The notes: generated from the sequence alone by a model not told the origin. Numbered from the stretch's first letter, positions 16,279 through 25,096 are shown. The stretch: DNA of 56,483 nucleotides from Sandaracinobacteroides sayramensis (GCF_022014495.1 NZ_JAKLSQ010000009.1:1-56483); one strand, 5' to 3'. Made by a program: numbers and translations.

Positions 16279-16359
16279 TGGCACGGCCCGGTCCATCCCG
16301 AGATTTTTTCGAGGGAGGGCGCGCTTATACGTCGTTCCGACGTGCGCTTGGCCGTGCCA
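16279..16359. other. Predicted origin of transfer (MOBQ / RSF1010-like oriT)
   Basis: Between divergent traC and traA, the minus strand reads ACGTCG-GAA-CGACGT (16329-16343) followed by ATAAGCGCGCCCTCCC. An inverted repeat followed by TAAGTGCG/CCCT is the RSF1010 and Ti-plasmid nic pattern; here one base differs (TAAGCGCG). Nicking is predicted on the minus strand between 16320 and 16319. The whole is enclosed by a 10-bp inverted repeat, TGGCACGGCC (16279-16288) and GGCCGTGCCA (16350-16359). Assignment rests on sequence pattern and position. Confidence 0.78.
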
Positions 16360-16372
16360 ATGCTTGATCGCA

Positions 16373-19348
16373 ATGGCGATCTATCATCTTCACGTCAAGG
16401 TCATTGGCCGCAAGGCCGGATCGAGCGCGGTGGCGTCCGCCGCCTACCGTTCGGCTTCGCGTTTGCGCGACGAGCGCATCGACCGCCTTCAGGACTTCTC
16501 CAACAAGCGCGGCGTCGTCCATTCCGAAGTCATGCTGCCGGATGGTGCGCCCGAGCATCTTGGCGACCGCGAACGGCTCTGGAATGATGTAGAGGCGTTC
16601 GAGGTCAGGAAGGACGCCCAGCTTGCCCGCGAGGTGGAGTTTTCCATTCCGCGCGAGATGACGCAGGCGCAGGGCATCGAACTGGCGCGCGACTTCGCCC
16701 AAGCCGAATTTGTCGATCAGGGCATGATCGCCGATCTGAATGTGCATTGGGACATCGGCGAGGACGGGATGCCGAAACCCCACGCCCATGTCATGCTCAC
16801 CATGCGCAGCGTGGACGAGAACGGTTTCGGCCCGAAGGTGCGGGACTGGAACCGTACCGAGATGGTCGAACGCTGGCGTGAACGCTGGGCCGAGCATGTC
16901 AACGAGCGGCTGGCCGAACTCGACATTGACGCGCGGATCGACCATCGCAGCCTTGAGGCGCAGGGTATCGCGCTTGAGCCGCAAAGCCAGATCGGCGCGC
17001 CTGCGCAGCGGATCGAAGGCGAAGGGATCGAGGCCGCAGACCGCGCCGACATGCACCGCGAGATCGCGCGCAACAACGGAGCGCGCATCATCGCCGATCC
17101 ATCGGTGGCGCTGGATGCGATCACACATCAGCAATCAACCTTCACGCGGCGCAAAATGGCGATGTTCGCGCATCGGCACAGTGACGGCATCGACCAGTTC
17201 AACGAAGTCATGGGCGCGATGCGCGGCTCGCCCGATCTGGTCGAGCTTGGCAAGGACGGACGCGGCGAGGATCGGTTCACCACCCGCGACATGATCGAGG
17301 CCGAACAACGCCTGCACCGCGCCGCCGAGATGATGGCCGAGAAGGAACGGCACGAGGTCAGCAACAGGGACCGCGAAGCCGCTCTGGCGCGGGCCGAACA
17401 GCGCGGTCTTATTCTGTCCGGGGAGCAGGCCGATGCGCTGGCGCATGTCACGGACGGACGCAATCTTGGCATTGTCGTCGGCTATGCGGGGACGGGAAAG
17501 AGCGCCATGCTCGGCGTGGCGCGTGAGGCATGGGAAGCGGCTGGCTATGAGGTGCGCGGCGTTGCCCTGTCCGGCATCGCCGCCGAGAATCTGGAAGGCG
17601 GATCGGGCATCGCATCCCGCACCATCGCCAGCATGGAATATGGCTGGGGACAGGGCCGCGACATGCTCACCAGCCGCGACGTGCTTGTCATCGACGAGGC
17701 GGGCATGGTCGGCACGCGGCAGATGGAGCGGGTTCTGTCGAATGCCGCCGAAGCTGGCGCAAAGGTCGTTCTGGTGGGCGATCCGCAGCAATTGCAATCC
17801 ATCGAAGCGGGCGCGGCGTTCCGTTCCATCCACGAACGCCACGGCGGCGCGGAGATTGGGGAGGTGCGCCGCCAACGTGAAGACTGGCAGCGGGACGCTA
17901 CGCGCGATCTGGCGACAGGCCGAACCGGCGAAGCGATCAACGCCTATGACCGTCACGACATGGTGCATTCCGCCGAAACACGCGAACAGGCGCGCGGTGA
18001 TCTGATCGACAGATGGGACCGTCAGCGTCAGGCGGCACCGGACAGCAGCCGCATCATCCTCACCCACACCAATGCCGAGGTTCGGGAACTCAACGAGGCC
18101 GCCCGCGACAGGATGCGGGAGGCTGGCGATCTGGGCGAGGATGTGCGTGTGACGGTTGAACGCGGTGAACGCAGCTTCGCCGCCGGGGATCGCGTCATGT
18201 TCCTTCAAAACGAACGCGGGATTGGCGTGAAGAACGGCACGTTGGGGACCATTGAACAGGTCAGCGCGCAGAGCATGACGGTGCAGACCGACGATGGCCG
18301 CTCCATTGCCTTCGACCTGAAGGATTATGACCGCATCGACCACGGCTATGCCGCGACTATCCACAAGGCGCAGGGCATGACCGTGGACCGGACGCATGTG
18401 CTGGCAACGCCCGGCATGGACGCCCACGGCAGCTATGTCGCTCTGTCGCGCCACCGCGACGGCATGGACCTGCATTATGGCCGCAACGACTTCGCCGGTC
18501 AGGACAAGCTCATCAACACTCTGTCGTGCGACCGGGCCAAGGACATGGCGACGGATTACGAACCGGCGCAGAGCTACGCCGAACGGCGCGGTATTACCTT
18601 CCATGCCCGTGATGCTGCCGTTGAACAGATACGTGTGCCGGACAATGCTCTCGACCGGATCGACGACATCATCTTCAGCGTGCGCGAAACTCGTGACGGC
18701 GCAGACGGGCCGGAAAGAGAGACGACCGGCAGGGGAATAAGGGAGGAGATCGAGGCGGTAGCACAGGACGCCGGAATAGACCCGGAAGATGCCTTGCGCC
18801 ACGCCCGCAGAATGGTACTCATTCGCCATGCCCATGCCGTTGGCCAGGTCTTCAACGCCGAGGATGCCAGAGGCAAGGCAAGCCCCGCACAATGGGAAGA
18901 ACTGGTCGATTCCCGTAAGGCATTTGATGAGGTGCGGCCCTATGGCTGGCAGGACGCGGAAGCGGCCTATGCCAAGGATGAGAGCCTTGCCCATGAGGCG
19001 GGATCGGGCAAGGTCAATCGTGCCATCCGCGCCCTGCAACTCGAAACCGAGATTCGCACCAGCCCGGAGCGCCGCGCGGATCGTTTCGTGGAACGGTTCC
19101 GGGAACTCAAGCAGACCGGCGACCGGCAATATGCGGCGGGCAACTATTCCGGCTACAGGTCGGCGCGCGCGGAGATGGGCAACATGGCGATGAGTCTGGA
19201 ACGCGATCCGCAGATGGAATCCCTACTCGAAGGCCGCAAGAAGCAACTCGGCATCAGCATGGATTTCGACTCAGGGATGAAGCTTGGTCGGCAACTCGCC
19301 CTCAGTCACGGCCTTGGCAGGGGCCGGGACCTGGGCATCGGAATGTAG
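16373..19348 (+). CDS. traA: TraA-type MOBQ relaxase-helicase
   Basis: This 991-residue protein has an N-terminal MobA/MobL relaxase domain (1 to about 230) and a RecD-like helicase domain (about 350-750). The likely nucleophile is Y25 in SAAYRSASRL, and the metal-binding histidines are in KPHAHVMLT (H137, H139). Walker A is GYAGTGKS (370-377), Walker B lies in VLVIDEAGM, and YAATIHKAQGMT is a late helicase motif. TraA nicks oriT, stays bound to the 5' end and unwinds the strand for transfer. The start MAIYHLHVKVIGRKAGSSAV matches the family; the in-frame extension upstream runs through the predicted oriT and was rejected. No coupling protein gene is nearby. Confidence 0.93.
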   Translation: MAIYHLHVKVIGRKAGSSAVASAAYRSASRLRDERIDRLQDFSNKRGVVHSEVMLPDGAPEHLGDRERLWNDVEAFEVRKDAQLAREVEFSIPREMTQAQGIELARDFAQAEFVDQGMIADLNVHWDIGEDGMPKPHAHVMLTMRSVDENGFGPKVRDWNRTEMVERWRERWAEHVNERLAELDIDARIDHRSLEAQGIALEPQSQIGAPAQRIEGEGIEAADRADMHREIARNNGARIIADPSVALDAITHQQSTFTRRKMAMFAHRHSDGIDQFNEVMGAMRGSPDLVELGKDGRGEDRFTTRDMIEAEQRLHRAAEMMAEKERHEVSNRDREAALARAEQRGLILSGEQADALAHVTDGRNLGIVVGYAGTGKSAMLGVAREAWEAAGYEVRGVALSGIAAENLEGGSGIASRTIASMEYGWGQGRDMLTSRDVLVIDEAGMVGTRQMERVLSNAAEAGAKVVLVGDPQQLQSIEAGAAFRSIHERHGGAEIGEVRRQREDWQRDATRDLATGRTGEAINAYDRHDMVHSAETREQARGDLIDRWDRQRQAAPDSSRIILTHTNAEVRELNEAARDRMREAGDLGEDVRVTVERGERSFAAGDRVMFLQNERGIGVKNGTLGTIEQVSAQSMTVQTDDGRSIAFDLKDYDRIDHGYAATIHKAQGMTVDRTHVLATPGMDAHGSYVALSRHRDGMDLHYGRNDFAGQDKLINTLSCDRAKDMATDYEPAQSYAERRGITFHARDAAVEQIRVPDNALDRIDDIIFSVRETRDGADGPERETTGRGIREEIEAVAQDAGIDPEDALRHARRMVLIRHAHAVGQVFNAEDARGKASPAQWEELVDSRKAFDEVRPYGWQDAEAAYAKDESLAHEAGSGKVNRAIRALQLETEIRTSPERRADRFVERFRELKQTGDRQYAAGNYSGYRSARAEMGNMAMSLERDPQMESLLEGRKKQLGISMDFDSGMKLGRQLALSHGLGRGRDLGIGM

Positions 19349-19848
19349 AACCGTCCCATTGTCGTCGACTCCGGTCATATCGCCGCGACAGAACATCAGG
19401 ATTGAAACCGGATGGGCCGGAAAGAGCCTTTGTTGCTTTCCAAGAAGAGGCCGGACCTGAACCGGGCAGTCAAGGCCGCAGCCGCTTCGCGGTGGCGCGT
19501 TTCGCGCCAGCCTTGACAGCCCGGTTCACGGCCCGGCAAAGCGTGAGGAAGCAACAAAGGCTTGATGGGAGCGCTGGCGCTCCCCTTGCGGACTTGATCG
19601 GCTGCGTCGCAGCCGATCACGGAGCAGTATGTTCCAGATCGAATCAGGTTATCGTTTCGGTCAGGAACGGACCTTCGCTCACAACATCTGCCTGAACTTG
19701 ACGGAAGACCAGACTCTGGAATCGTCCTATTTACCGCCGATTGTACGCCACAGTACGACAGCACGAAAAATCCTCTTGCGCGCGCGTGGCGGCTTGGTCT
19801 GACTGGACCAGGGGCATCCAGAAACAAGCAGCAGGAGGCAACTCTGCC
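19349..19848. repeat. Non-coding hairpin cluster downstream of traA
   Basis: No gene is convincing in these 500 bp. Instead there are three nested or consecutive palindromes. First, AGCCTTTGTTGCTT (19425-19438) pairs perfectly with 19549-19562, and inside it an 18-bp arm (19459-19476) pairs with 19510-19527 with one mismatch. Second, GGAGCGC-TG-GCGCTCC lies at 19568-19583. Third, TGATCGGCTGC (19595-19605) pairs with 19609-19619 around a three-base loop. The first looks like a terminal-inverted-repeat relic or a large structured element. None is followed by a run of T as a simple terminator would be. Confidence 0.7.
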
Positions 19849-20079
19849 ATGCCCACACCAGATCGTATCGTCCGCCTGAAAACCGTCCTCGCCCGCACCG
19901 CCCTGTCCCGGTCCACCATCTACCGCAAGATCGCCGAGGGCACGTTTCCGCCCCAACTCAGGATCAGCGTCAACGGCGCGGGATGGCATGAATCCGACAT
20001 CGACCGCTGGATCGCCGATCCCGCCGGCTGGCGGCCACCAATGACAACGACTGACAGAATGGACGCCAGCCCCACGTAG
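19849..20079 (+). CDS. AlpA-family regulator / excisionase-like (element B)
   Basis: The 76-residue product reads RLKTVLARTALSRSTIYRKI, then GTFPPQLRIS and WHESDIDRWIADP, the AlpA winged-helix pattern. A perfect AGGAGG lies about 12 bases before the ATG at 19849, so the longer frame from 19741 was rejected. P4-type AlpA proteins switch on the neighbouring integrase or direct excision. Its stop and that of int2 are one base apart on opposite strands, leaving no room for a terminator between them. It parallels the AlpA-like gene at 138 in element A. Confidence 0.85.
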   Translation: MPTPDRIVRLKTVLARTALSRSTIYRKIAEGTFPPQLRISVNGAGWHESDIDRWIADPAGWRPPMTTTDRMDASPT

Positions 20080-20080
20080 T

Positions 20081-21430
20081 TCAGAGATCGTCGTCCAGTT
20101 CGTCGTCGTGAACCTCGGCGGCACGTCGCTTCGCGTCGGCGATCAGCTTCTTGGCGGATTCGCCCCTTACCCAAGCGTCGAGCATGTCAGCCCAGCATTG
20201 AAGCATGATCTTCCGCTCGGCGAGGTAGCGGTTCACGTTGTAGACTGCCGCGATCCGGTTCCGGGGCGCGTGGGCCAAGCTCATCTCGATCCAGCGATCA
20301 TCGAACTTGGCGCGGTTCAGGCCGGTCGAGAACGTGCGGCGCAGGTCGTGAACACCGAAGCTCTGAAAATCCGGGTCATTCTCGCGGATGCGCTCTACGA
20401 CCGTGTCGATCACGCGGTTGAGCGTGGCGTTGCTGATGGGCGTATCGCCGTCGTATCGACCGGGGTGGAGGTATCGACTGGCACCGAACATGGTGCGGAA
20501 CGCCGTCAGAATGTCAAGCGCCTGATCGCTCAGCGGAACGACATGCGCCTTGCCGGCCTTCATGCGCTCGGCCGGGATAGTCCACCGCGCGGCGGCGAAG
20601 TCGATTTCCTTCCATGTGGCGTCGATGAACTCCGACTTGCGGACGCCGGTCAGCAGGACAAACTTCACCGCTGAACGTAGCGTGGGAGCCGCCGCCACAT
20701 GATCCAAAGCCGTCAGAACCGCGCGGACCTCTGACGGGGATAGGGCGCGGTCGCGCGGCTCGAAAGTCGCGATGGCGCTGGTGCGGATCGACTCGGCCGG
20801 GTTGCTCACATCCAGCCCACTTCCTTGGGCATGGCGGAACACCAGCAATACGACCTCGCGGACATGCACGGCGACGGCCGGCCCGCGCTTCTCCTTAACC
20901 TCGTCGCACAGACGTTTGAGACGCTGTGGCGTCACCTCCCCCAGCTTGAGCTTCGACAGCTCTCCCGCGATGGCGCGATCATAGACGGATCGGCGCATCG
21001 CCAAGGTGCTGTCGGCCAGTTTCTCGGCCCCCGACTTGGGATCGGCTTTGTGCTTGAAATAGGCTTCCGCCCACCCGCCAAACGTGACCGCTGCGGCTGA
21101 CGCGGTGCGCTTTTCCACCTTGGCTTTCGATGGGGACTCGCCACGCTCGACCTGACGCCGCGCCCGCGCCAGCAGCGCTCTCGCCTCCGCAAGCGATACT
21201 TCCATTCCGTATTCCAGCGCGTCGGGCGCCCGTGTCAGCTTGCGCGCCGCGTCGGCGCTGTACCGGCCGATAGTCAAGACCTCCTGCCGCCCGTTCACCC
21301 GGTACTGATACCGGAACGAGATGACCCCGGTCGGGGTAACAGCCGCGTACATCCCGTCGCGGTCCGCTACCTTGTAGAGCTTGGGCCTTGGCTTCAGATT
21401 TTTCAGTTGTTTATCAGTGAGTTCGCTCAT
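20081..21430 (-). CDS. P4-type tyrosine recombinase / integrase (element B)
   Basis: This 449-residue integrase starts MSELTDKQLKNLKPRPKLYK, an arm-binding DUF4102 domain that lines up with the start of int1. The catalytic domain has Arg in GVRKSE, HDLRRT, His in LAHAP and Tyr in AVYNVNRY. Compared with int1 it carries an extra stretch near 60-80 (SADAARKLTRAPDALEYG). The ATG at 21430 is favoured by that alignment, although the ribosome binding site is weak; an in-frame extension upstream to 21559 was not used. It lies next to the guaA attachment site and should insert and excise element B at the guaA 3' end. Confidence 0.93.
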   Translation of the reverse strand: MSELTDKQLKNLKPRPKLYKVADRDGMYAAVTPTGVISFRYQYRVNGRQEVLTIGRYSADAARKLTRAPDALEYGMEVSLAEARALLARARRQVERGESPSKAKVEKRTASAAAVTFGGWAEAYFKHKADPKSGAEKLADSTLAMRRSVYDRAIAGELSKLKLGEVTPQRLKRLCDEVKEKRGPAVAVHVREVVLLVFRHAQGSGLDVSNPAESIRTSAIATFEPRDRALSPSEVRAVLTALDHVAAAPTLRSAVKFVLLTGVRKSEFIDATWKEIDFAAARWTIPAERMKAGKAHVVPLSDQALDILTAFRTMFGASRYLHPGRYDGDTPISNATLNRVIDTVVERIRENDPDFQSFGVHDLRRTFSTGLNRAKFDDRWIEMSLAHAPRNRIAAVYNVNRYLAERKIMLQCWADMLDAWVRGESAKKLIADAKRRAAEVHDDELDDDL

Positions 21431-21460
21431 AAATCCGCATCCGGCCGGGGGGCGAACGAA

Positions 21461-21537
21461 TACCATCAACAGGCGCTGTTGGTACCGGAAGCCCGTTTCT
21501 CGACCATCCTGCGCCATACCATCATCGATACCAACAA
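21461..21537. repeat. Repeated TACCAtCA sites between int2 and att, probable arm sites
   Basis: TACCATCAA (21461), TACCATCAT (21517) and TACCAACAA (21529) are direct repeats, and GTTGGTACC (21478-21486) is an inverted copy. They occupy the same place relative to int2 as the ACCGTCA repeats do relative to int1. Integrase arm binding is the simplest reading, but it is inferred only from position and similarity. Confidence 0.45.
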
Positions 21538-21651
21538 AGTGGCTCGGCTGGGGTGACATGCAGTGATACGGGGTAGGAAGAAAAAACCTTGTCAGTCAAA
21601 GAGTTGGTGCGATCTTCAGCACGGAGCGAGACGGTCTGAAACGACCTTAAT

Positions 21652-21669
21652 TCACTCCCACTCGATGGT
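21652..21669. other. Attachment repeat at guaA 3' end (element B right junction)
   Basis: TCACTCCCACTCGATGGT contains the guaA stop codon and last five codons on the minus strand. It matches 2910-2927 except for one silent base. The exact 14-bp core is 21656-21669. The element side of the junction supplies or preserves the stop codon, so GuaA stays intact after integration. Confidence 0.88.
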
Positions 21670-23220
21670 GCCGGGGGGCTTCGAGGTATAGTCGTAGACC
21701 ACGCGGTTGATGCCGCGCACCTCGTTCACGATGCGGGTGGCGACGCGGCTGAGGAAAGCGGATTCGAAGGGGAAGACATCCGCTGTCATGCCGTCCACCG
21801 AGGTGACCGCGCGCAGGCCGCAGACGCGGTCGTAGGTGCGGCCGTCGCCCATCACCCCCACCGTGCGGACGGGAAGCAGAACCGCAAACGCCTGCCAGAT
21901 CTCGTCGTAGAGGCCGGCGGCGCGGATTTCCTCCAGATAGACGGCGTCGGCCTGGCGCAGGATGTCGCAAGCCTCCTGCGTGACCTCGCCGGGGATGCGG
22001 ATGGCGAGGCCCGGCCCCGGGAAGGGGTGGCGGCCGACGAAGGCGTCGGGCAGGCCCAGTTCGCGGCCCAGAGCCCGGACCTCGTCCTTGAACAGTTCGC
22101 GCAGCGGCTCGACCAGCTGCATGTCCATGCGTTCCGGCAGGCCGCCGACATTGTGGTGGCTCTTGATGGTGACCGAGGGGCCGCCGGTGAAGCTGACGCT
22201 TTCGATCACGTCCGGGTAAAGCGTGCCCTGCGCCAGGAACTTCGCGCCGCCGATCTTCTTCGCCTCCGCCTCGAAGACGTCGATGAAGGTCTTGCCGATG
22301 AACTTGCGCTTGGCTTCCGGGTCGGTGACGCCCGAAAGTCCGCCGAGGAAGGTTTCGCTGGCGTCCACCGCCACCAGAGGGATGTTGTAATGGTCACGGA
22401 ACAGGCGGACGACTTCGGCCGCCTCGTTGAGGCGCATCAGACCATGGTCGACGAAGACGCAGGTGAGCTGCTCGCCGATCGCCTCGTGGATGAGGACGGC
22501 GGCGACCGCGGAATCCACCCCCCCCGACAGGCCGCAGATCACCCTGCCGGCGCCGACCTGGGCGCGGATTTCGGCGATCTTGGTTTCGCGGAAGCTCGCC
22601 ATGCTCCAGACCGGCTTCGCGCCGGCCACCTTCAGCACGAAATTCTCGATCAGCGCCCGGCCGTCCGGCGTGTGCACCACTTCCGGGTGGAACTGCACGC
22701 CGTAGAGCCCGCGCGCCTCGTTGGCGATGAAGGCGAAAGGGGCGCCTTCGGAGGCTGCCACCACTTCGAAGCCCTCGGGCAGGCTGTCCACCCGGTCGCC
22801 GTGGCTCATCCAGACCAGATGTTCGGCGCCGTCCGACCAGACGCCTTCGAACAGGCGGCAGGGTGCCACCACGCGCACTTCGGCGCGGCCGAACTCGCGG
22901 GTGCTGCCGGGGAGGACGCGCCCGCCCAGCGCCTTCACCATCGCCTGCTGGCCGTAGCAGATGCCGAGCACCGGCACGCCGGCTTCCAGCACCTGCGGCG
23001 GCAGTTCCGGGCTGCTGGCCTCGGTGACGCTGGCCGGGCCGCCGGAGAGGATGATGGCCTTGGGCCGCAGCCGTTCCAGAGCGGCCGCAGCCGCGTGGAA
23101 GGGCACCACTTCGCAATAGACATGCGCCTCGCGCACGCGGCGGGCGATGAGCTGGGTGACCTGGCTCCCGAAGTCGAGAATCAGGACGGTGTTGGCTTGG
23201 GCTTCGGCGGAGATCGACAT
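21652..23220 (-). CDS. guaA: GMP synthase (glutamine-hydrolysing)
   Basis: The 522-residue enzyme converts XMP to GMP with ATP and glutamine, the last step of guanine nucleotide synthesis. The N-terminal class I glutamine amidotransferase has C88 in GICYGQQ and His-Pro-Glu in VQFHPEVVH. The ATP pyrophosphatase loop is GLSGGVDSA. The C-terminal dimerisation domain ends [10 protein letters not shown], the normal GuaA end. That end is the insertion site of element B, so the first downstream DNA is now foreign and any native terminator has been moved away. Full length and intact. Confidence 0.98.
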   Translation of the reverse strand: MSISAEAQANTVLILDFGSQVTQLIARRVREAHVYCEVVPFHAAAAALERLRPKAIILSGGPASVTEASSPELPPQVLEAGVPVLGICYGQQAMVKALGGRVLPGSTREFGRAEVRVVAPCRLFEGVWSDGAEHLVWMSHGDRVDSLPEGFEVVAASEGAPFAFIANEARGLYGVQFHPEVVHTPDGRALIENFVLKVAGAKPVWSMASFRETKIAEIRAQVGAGRVICGLSGGVDSAVAAVLIHEAIGEQLTCVFVDHGLMRLNEAAEVVRLFRDHYNIPLVAVDASETFLGGLSGVTDPEAKRKFIGKTFIDVFEAEAKKIGGAKFLAQGTLYPDVIESVSFTGGPSVTIKSHHNVGGLPERMDMQLVEPLRELFKDEVRALGRELGLPDAFVGRHPFPGPGLAIRIPGEVTQEACDILRQADAVYLEEIRAAGLYDEIWQAFAVLLPVRTVGVMGDGRTYDRVCGLRAVTSVDGMTADVFPFESAFLSRVATRIVNEVRGINRVVYDYTSKPPGTIEWE

Positions 23221-23268
23221 GGCGAGCCCATAAGGCCCGAATCGCCCCGACGCCAGTGGGGGCGGGGT

Positions 23269-23721
23269 TCAGTCTTCCTCGGCCTGGCCCTCGATCTCCG
23301 CGAGGATGTTCCGCCACTTGTCGTCCAGCGGCTTCGGGCGCCGCGTGGCGCGGTCCACATAGACATGGACGAAGAAGCCCTGGGCCGCCGGCTCCTGCGC
23401 GCCCTGCACGAACAGCCCGACTTCGTAGCGCACCGAACTGTTGCCGATGCGGCTGACGGCGATTCCCGCCTGCACTTCCTGCGGGAAGGCGACGGGACGG
23501 GCATAGGTGCAGGCGGTTTCCGCCACCAGGCCGATGATCGGGCCTTTCTCGATGTCGAGGAGGCCCTTCTCCACCAGCCAGGCGTTCACGGCGGTGTCGA
23601 AGAAGCTGTAATAGACGACGTTGTTCACATGCCCGTAAACGTCATTGTCCATCCAGCGCGTGGCGATCGGGCGCCAGGCGCGATAATTTTTCCTGCCACG
23701 CAACGGTGCCCGGCCAGCCAT
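23269..23721 (-). CDS. 4HBT-type acyl-CoA thioesterase (YbgC/FadM-like)
   Basis: This 150-residue protein is a single hotdog-fold thioesterase. The signature RWMDNDVYGHVNNVVYYSFF holds the catalytic D27 and the GHVNN turn (30-34) of the 4-hydroxybenzoyl-CoA thioesterase family. Such enzymes hydrolyse acyl-CoA esters; the chain length cannot be predicted. It lies 48 bp upstream of guaA on the same strand and may share its transcript. The C-terminal tail is acidic (GQAEED). Start ATG at 23721, with only a weak purine-rich site upstream. Confidence 0.88.
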   Translation of the reverse strand: MAGRAPLRGRKNYRAWRPIATRWMDNDVYGHVNNVVYYSFFDTAVNAWLVEKGLLDIEKGPIIGLVAETACTYARPVAFPQEVQAGIAVSRIGNSSVRYEVGLFVQGAQEPAAQGFFVHVYVDRATRRPKPLDDKWRNILAEIEGQAEED

Positions 23722-23758
23722 TGGTTTTCTCTTTCTTCAATCTGCGCCCTGAAGTGGT

Positions 23759-24457
23759 TCAGAGCCGTTCTGCTATCATCGACTTCGGCAGCAGGAGCAG
23801 ACGCTCGAATCTGTGTGTAGCGTCTGGAAACAGATAATAGAACCTCGTTCGTTCCAGAAGCGCCACGCCGTCCACATGGCGCATCGCATGTGCCACATCC
23901 TTCACCGGCGGGCTCCAGCCCACCTTGATTCGCCGTTGCGCTTTCAGCCTCAGGCTTTCGGGCAGCCAGTGGTAGAATGGCAGGCGCGGCGAATGCGGGT
24001 CCAGCGGAAATCCGGCATAAGGTGTCTGCACATAGTAGCTCGGCGCCAGGCGCTGAACCTCCCGGGCGAAGGCCGCCATTTCCGGAAACCGGCCCACATG
24101 CTCGATGACGGAATTGCTGTGCACCATGTCGAAGCTGTTGTCGGCATAGTGCGCCAGATCGCAGGCATTTCCCGTTTCCGCATTGAGGCGCTCTGTTGTG
24201 CTCTGATTTGACGCCAGCTCGCTTTCGACATGGTTCACGCAGGTGACGACGATGTCGTTCCGCTCCAGAAATTCGACGCCGACCTGGCGCCAGTATGCGA
24301 AGGTTCCGCCCAAATCGATGATCCGGAATGGGCCCTCGCCGCCGCGTGCCAACCGCGCCTTTTCAATAAAGCCTCTGAGATCGATATTTCGGGCGTCCCG
24401 AAAATGGGCGGACATATTGTCCAGCCACTTGCCATGCCCCTTTGTATCACCAGTCAC
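23759..24457 (-). CDS. Class I SAM-dependent methyltransferase
   Basis: The 232-residue product has motif I as FRIIDLGGTFAYW and a later NSFDMVHSNSVIEHVGRF segment, the usual methyltransferase type 11 layout. After that, PFYHWLPESLRL and a basic stretch suggest a lipid or polyketide-like small-molecule substrate rather than nucleic acid, but this is a guess. The start is GTG at 24457 preceded by a G-rich site; ATG at 24415 is an alternative. It lies between the rplQ terminator and the thioesterase gene and has no clear functional link with either. Confidence 0.8.
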   Translation of the reverse strand: MTGDTKGHGKWLDNMSAHFRDARNIDLRGFIEKARLARGGEGPFRIIDLGGTFAYWRQVGVEFLERNDIVVTCVNHVESELASNQSTTERLNAETGNACDLAHYADNSFDMVHSNSVIEHVGRFPEMAAFAREVQRLAPSYYVQTPYAGFPLDPHSPRLPFYHWLPESLRLKAQRRIKVGWSPPVKDVAHAMRHVDGVALLERTRFYYLFPDATHRFERLLLLPKSMIAERL

Positions 24458-24506
24458 ACCCTACCCCCCCGTAGTCGAGACTCTATACAGGGAGACTGCG
24501 TAACAG

Positions 24507-24539
24507 AAAAAAGGCGGACTGAACATTGTCCAGCCCGCC
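24507..24539 (-). terminator. Rho-independent terminator after rplQ
   Basis: On the minus strand a 12-bp stem (GGCGGGCTGGAC / GTTCAGTCCGCC, with two G-U pairs in RNA) closes a three-base loop and is followed by six T. This ends the alpha operon 22 bp after the rplQ stop. Confidence 0.92.
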
Positions 24540-24560
24540 CATGAACAGATTTGAATAGTC

Positions 24561-24977
24561 TCAGGCCTCGACGGCATCCTCGCTCTGGACGGGGCCGGAA
24601 TCCTGGCCCTTGGCGCTGACGTCGCGGTCCACGAACTCGATGACCGCCATGGCGGCCTGGTCGGAGGCGCGGAAGCCGGCCTTCAGCACGCGCACATAAC
24701 CGCCCTGGCGGTCGGCGTAGCGCGGGGCCAGCACCTCGAACAGCTTCACCAGTTGCGCGTCGTCCTGCAGGCGGGCGTCGGCGAGGCGGCGGTTGGAAAG
24801 GCCGCCCTTCTTGGCGAGGGTCACCAGCTTTTCGATATAGGGGCGAAGTTCCTTCGCCTTGGGCAGCGTGGTGGTGATCTGCTCATGCTTGATGAGGCTG
24901 GCCGACATGTTCTTCAGCATCGCCATGCGATGCTCGGTGGTCCGGCCGAGCTTCCGGTGGGCAACTTTATGACGCAT
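24561..24977 (-). CDS. rplQ: 50S ribosomal protein L17
   Basis: The 138-residue protein opens [20 protein letters not shown], the conserved L17 start; an in-frame extension upstream was dropped. L17 binds 23S rRNA near the exit tunnel rim. The last 20 residues are an acidic tail ([13 protein letters not shown]) beyond the core fold. It is the final gene of the alpha operon, behind rpoA, and is followed by a strong terminator. Confidence 0.97.
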   Translation of the reverse strand: MRHKVAHRKLGRTTEHRMAMLKNMSASLIKHEQITTTLPKAKELRPYIEKLVTLAKKGGLSNRRLADARLQDDAQLVKLFEVLAPRYADRQGGYVRVLKAGFRASDQAAMAVIEFVDRDVSAKGQDSGPVQSEDAVEA

Positions 24978-25058
24978 GATCCATTCTCCGTTCGTCGGGG
25001 AGCCGTGCAAGGTACTCCGAGCCAGGCCTCCTTACCCCGAGGCCCCTTTGGGGTTTTG

Positions 25059-25089
25059 CCGGCCGGCGGGGTTCAGCCCCGCCGGCCGG
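25059..25089. repeat. 13-bp perfect hairpin between rpoA and rplQ
   Basis: CCGGCCGGCGGGG (25059-25071) and CCCCGCCGGCCGG (25077-25089) pair around a five-base loop in the 119-bp rpoA-rplQ gap. There is no T-run on the coding side, so it is not an ordinary terminator. It could be a processing or partial-attenuation structure. Confidence 0.6.
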
Positions 25090-25096
25090 GCGTGTA

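Larger units (their letters stand above)
2910..21669. mobile_element. Element B: integrative mobilisable element with defence-like cargo
   Basis: The element is bounded by the 18-bp repeats at 2910-2927 and 21652-21669. It carries its own integrase and AlpA-like gene at the right end, a relaxase with traC, traD and an oriT in the middle, a toxin-antitoxin pair at the left end, and a six-gene restriction-like operon of about 11.4 kb as cargo. No traG/virD4 coupling protein and no mating-pair genes are present, so transfer would need a helper. GC content is visibly lower in the cargo than in the ribosomal clusters. Boundaries are read from the repeats; mobility itself is inferred. Confidence 0.85.

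Noticed and set aside
16238-16372. Longer N-terminus for the relaxase
   Set aside because: The extra 45 codons cross the predicted oriT and lack similarity to TraA, whose family starts with MAIYHL.
17135-19129. A 664-codon open frame on the minus strand opposite traA
   Set aside because: Shadow of the relaxase gene; no family resemblance, and traA motifs on the plus strand are intact.
19349-19848. CRISPR array in the repeat-rich gap
   Set aside because: The repeats are inverted and unequal, not regularly spaced direct repeats, and there are no cas genes.
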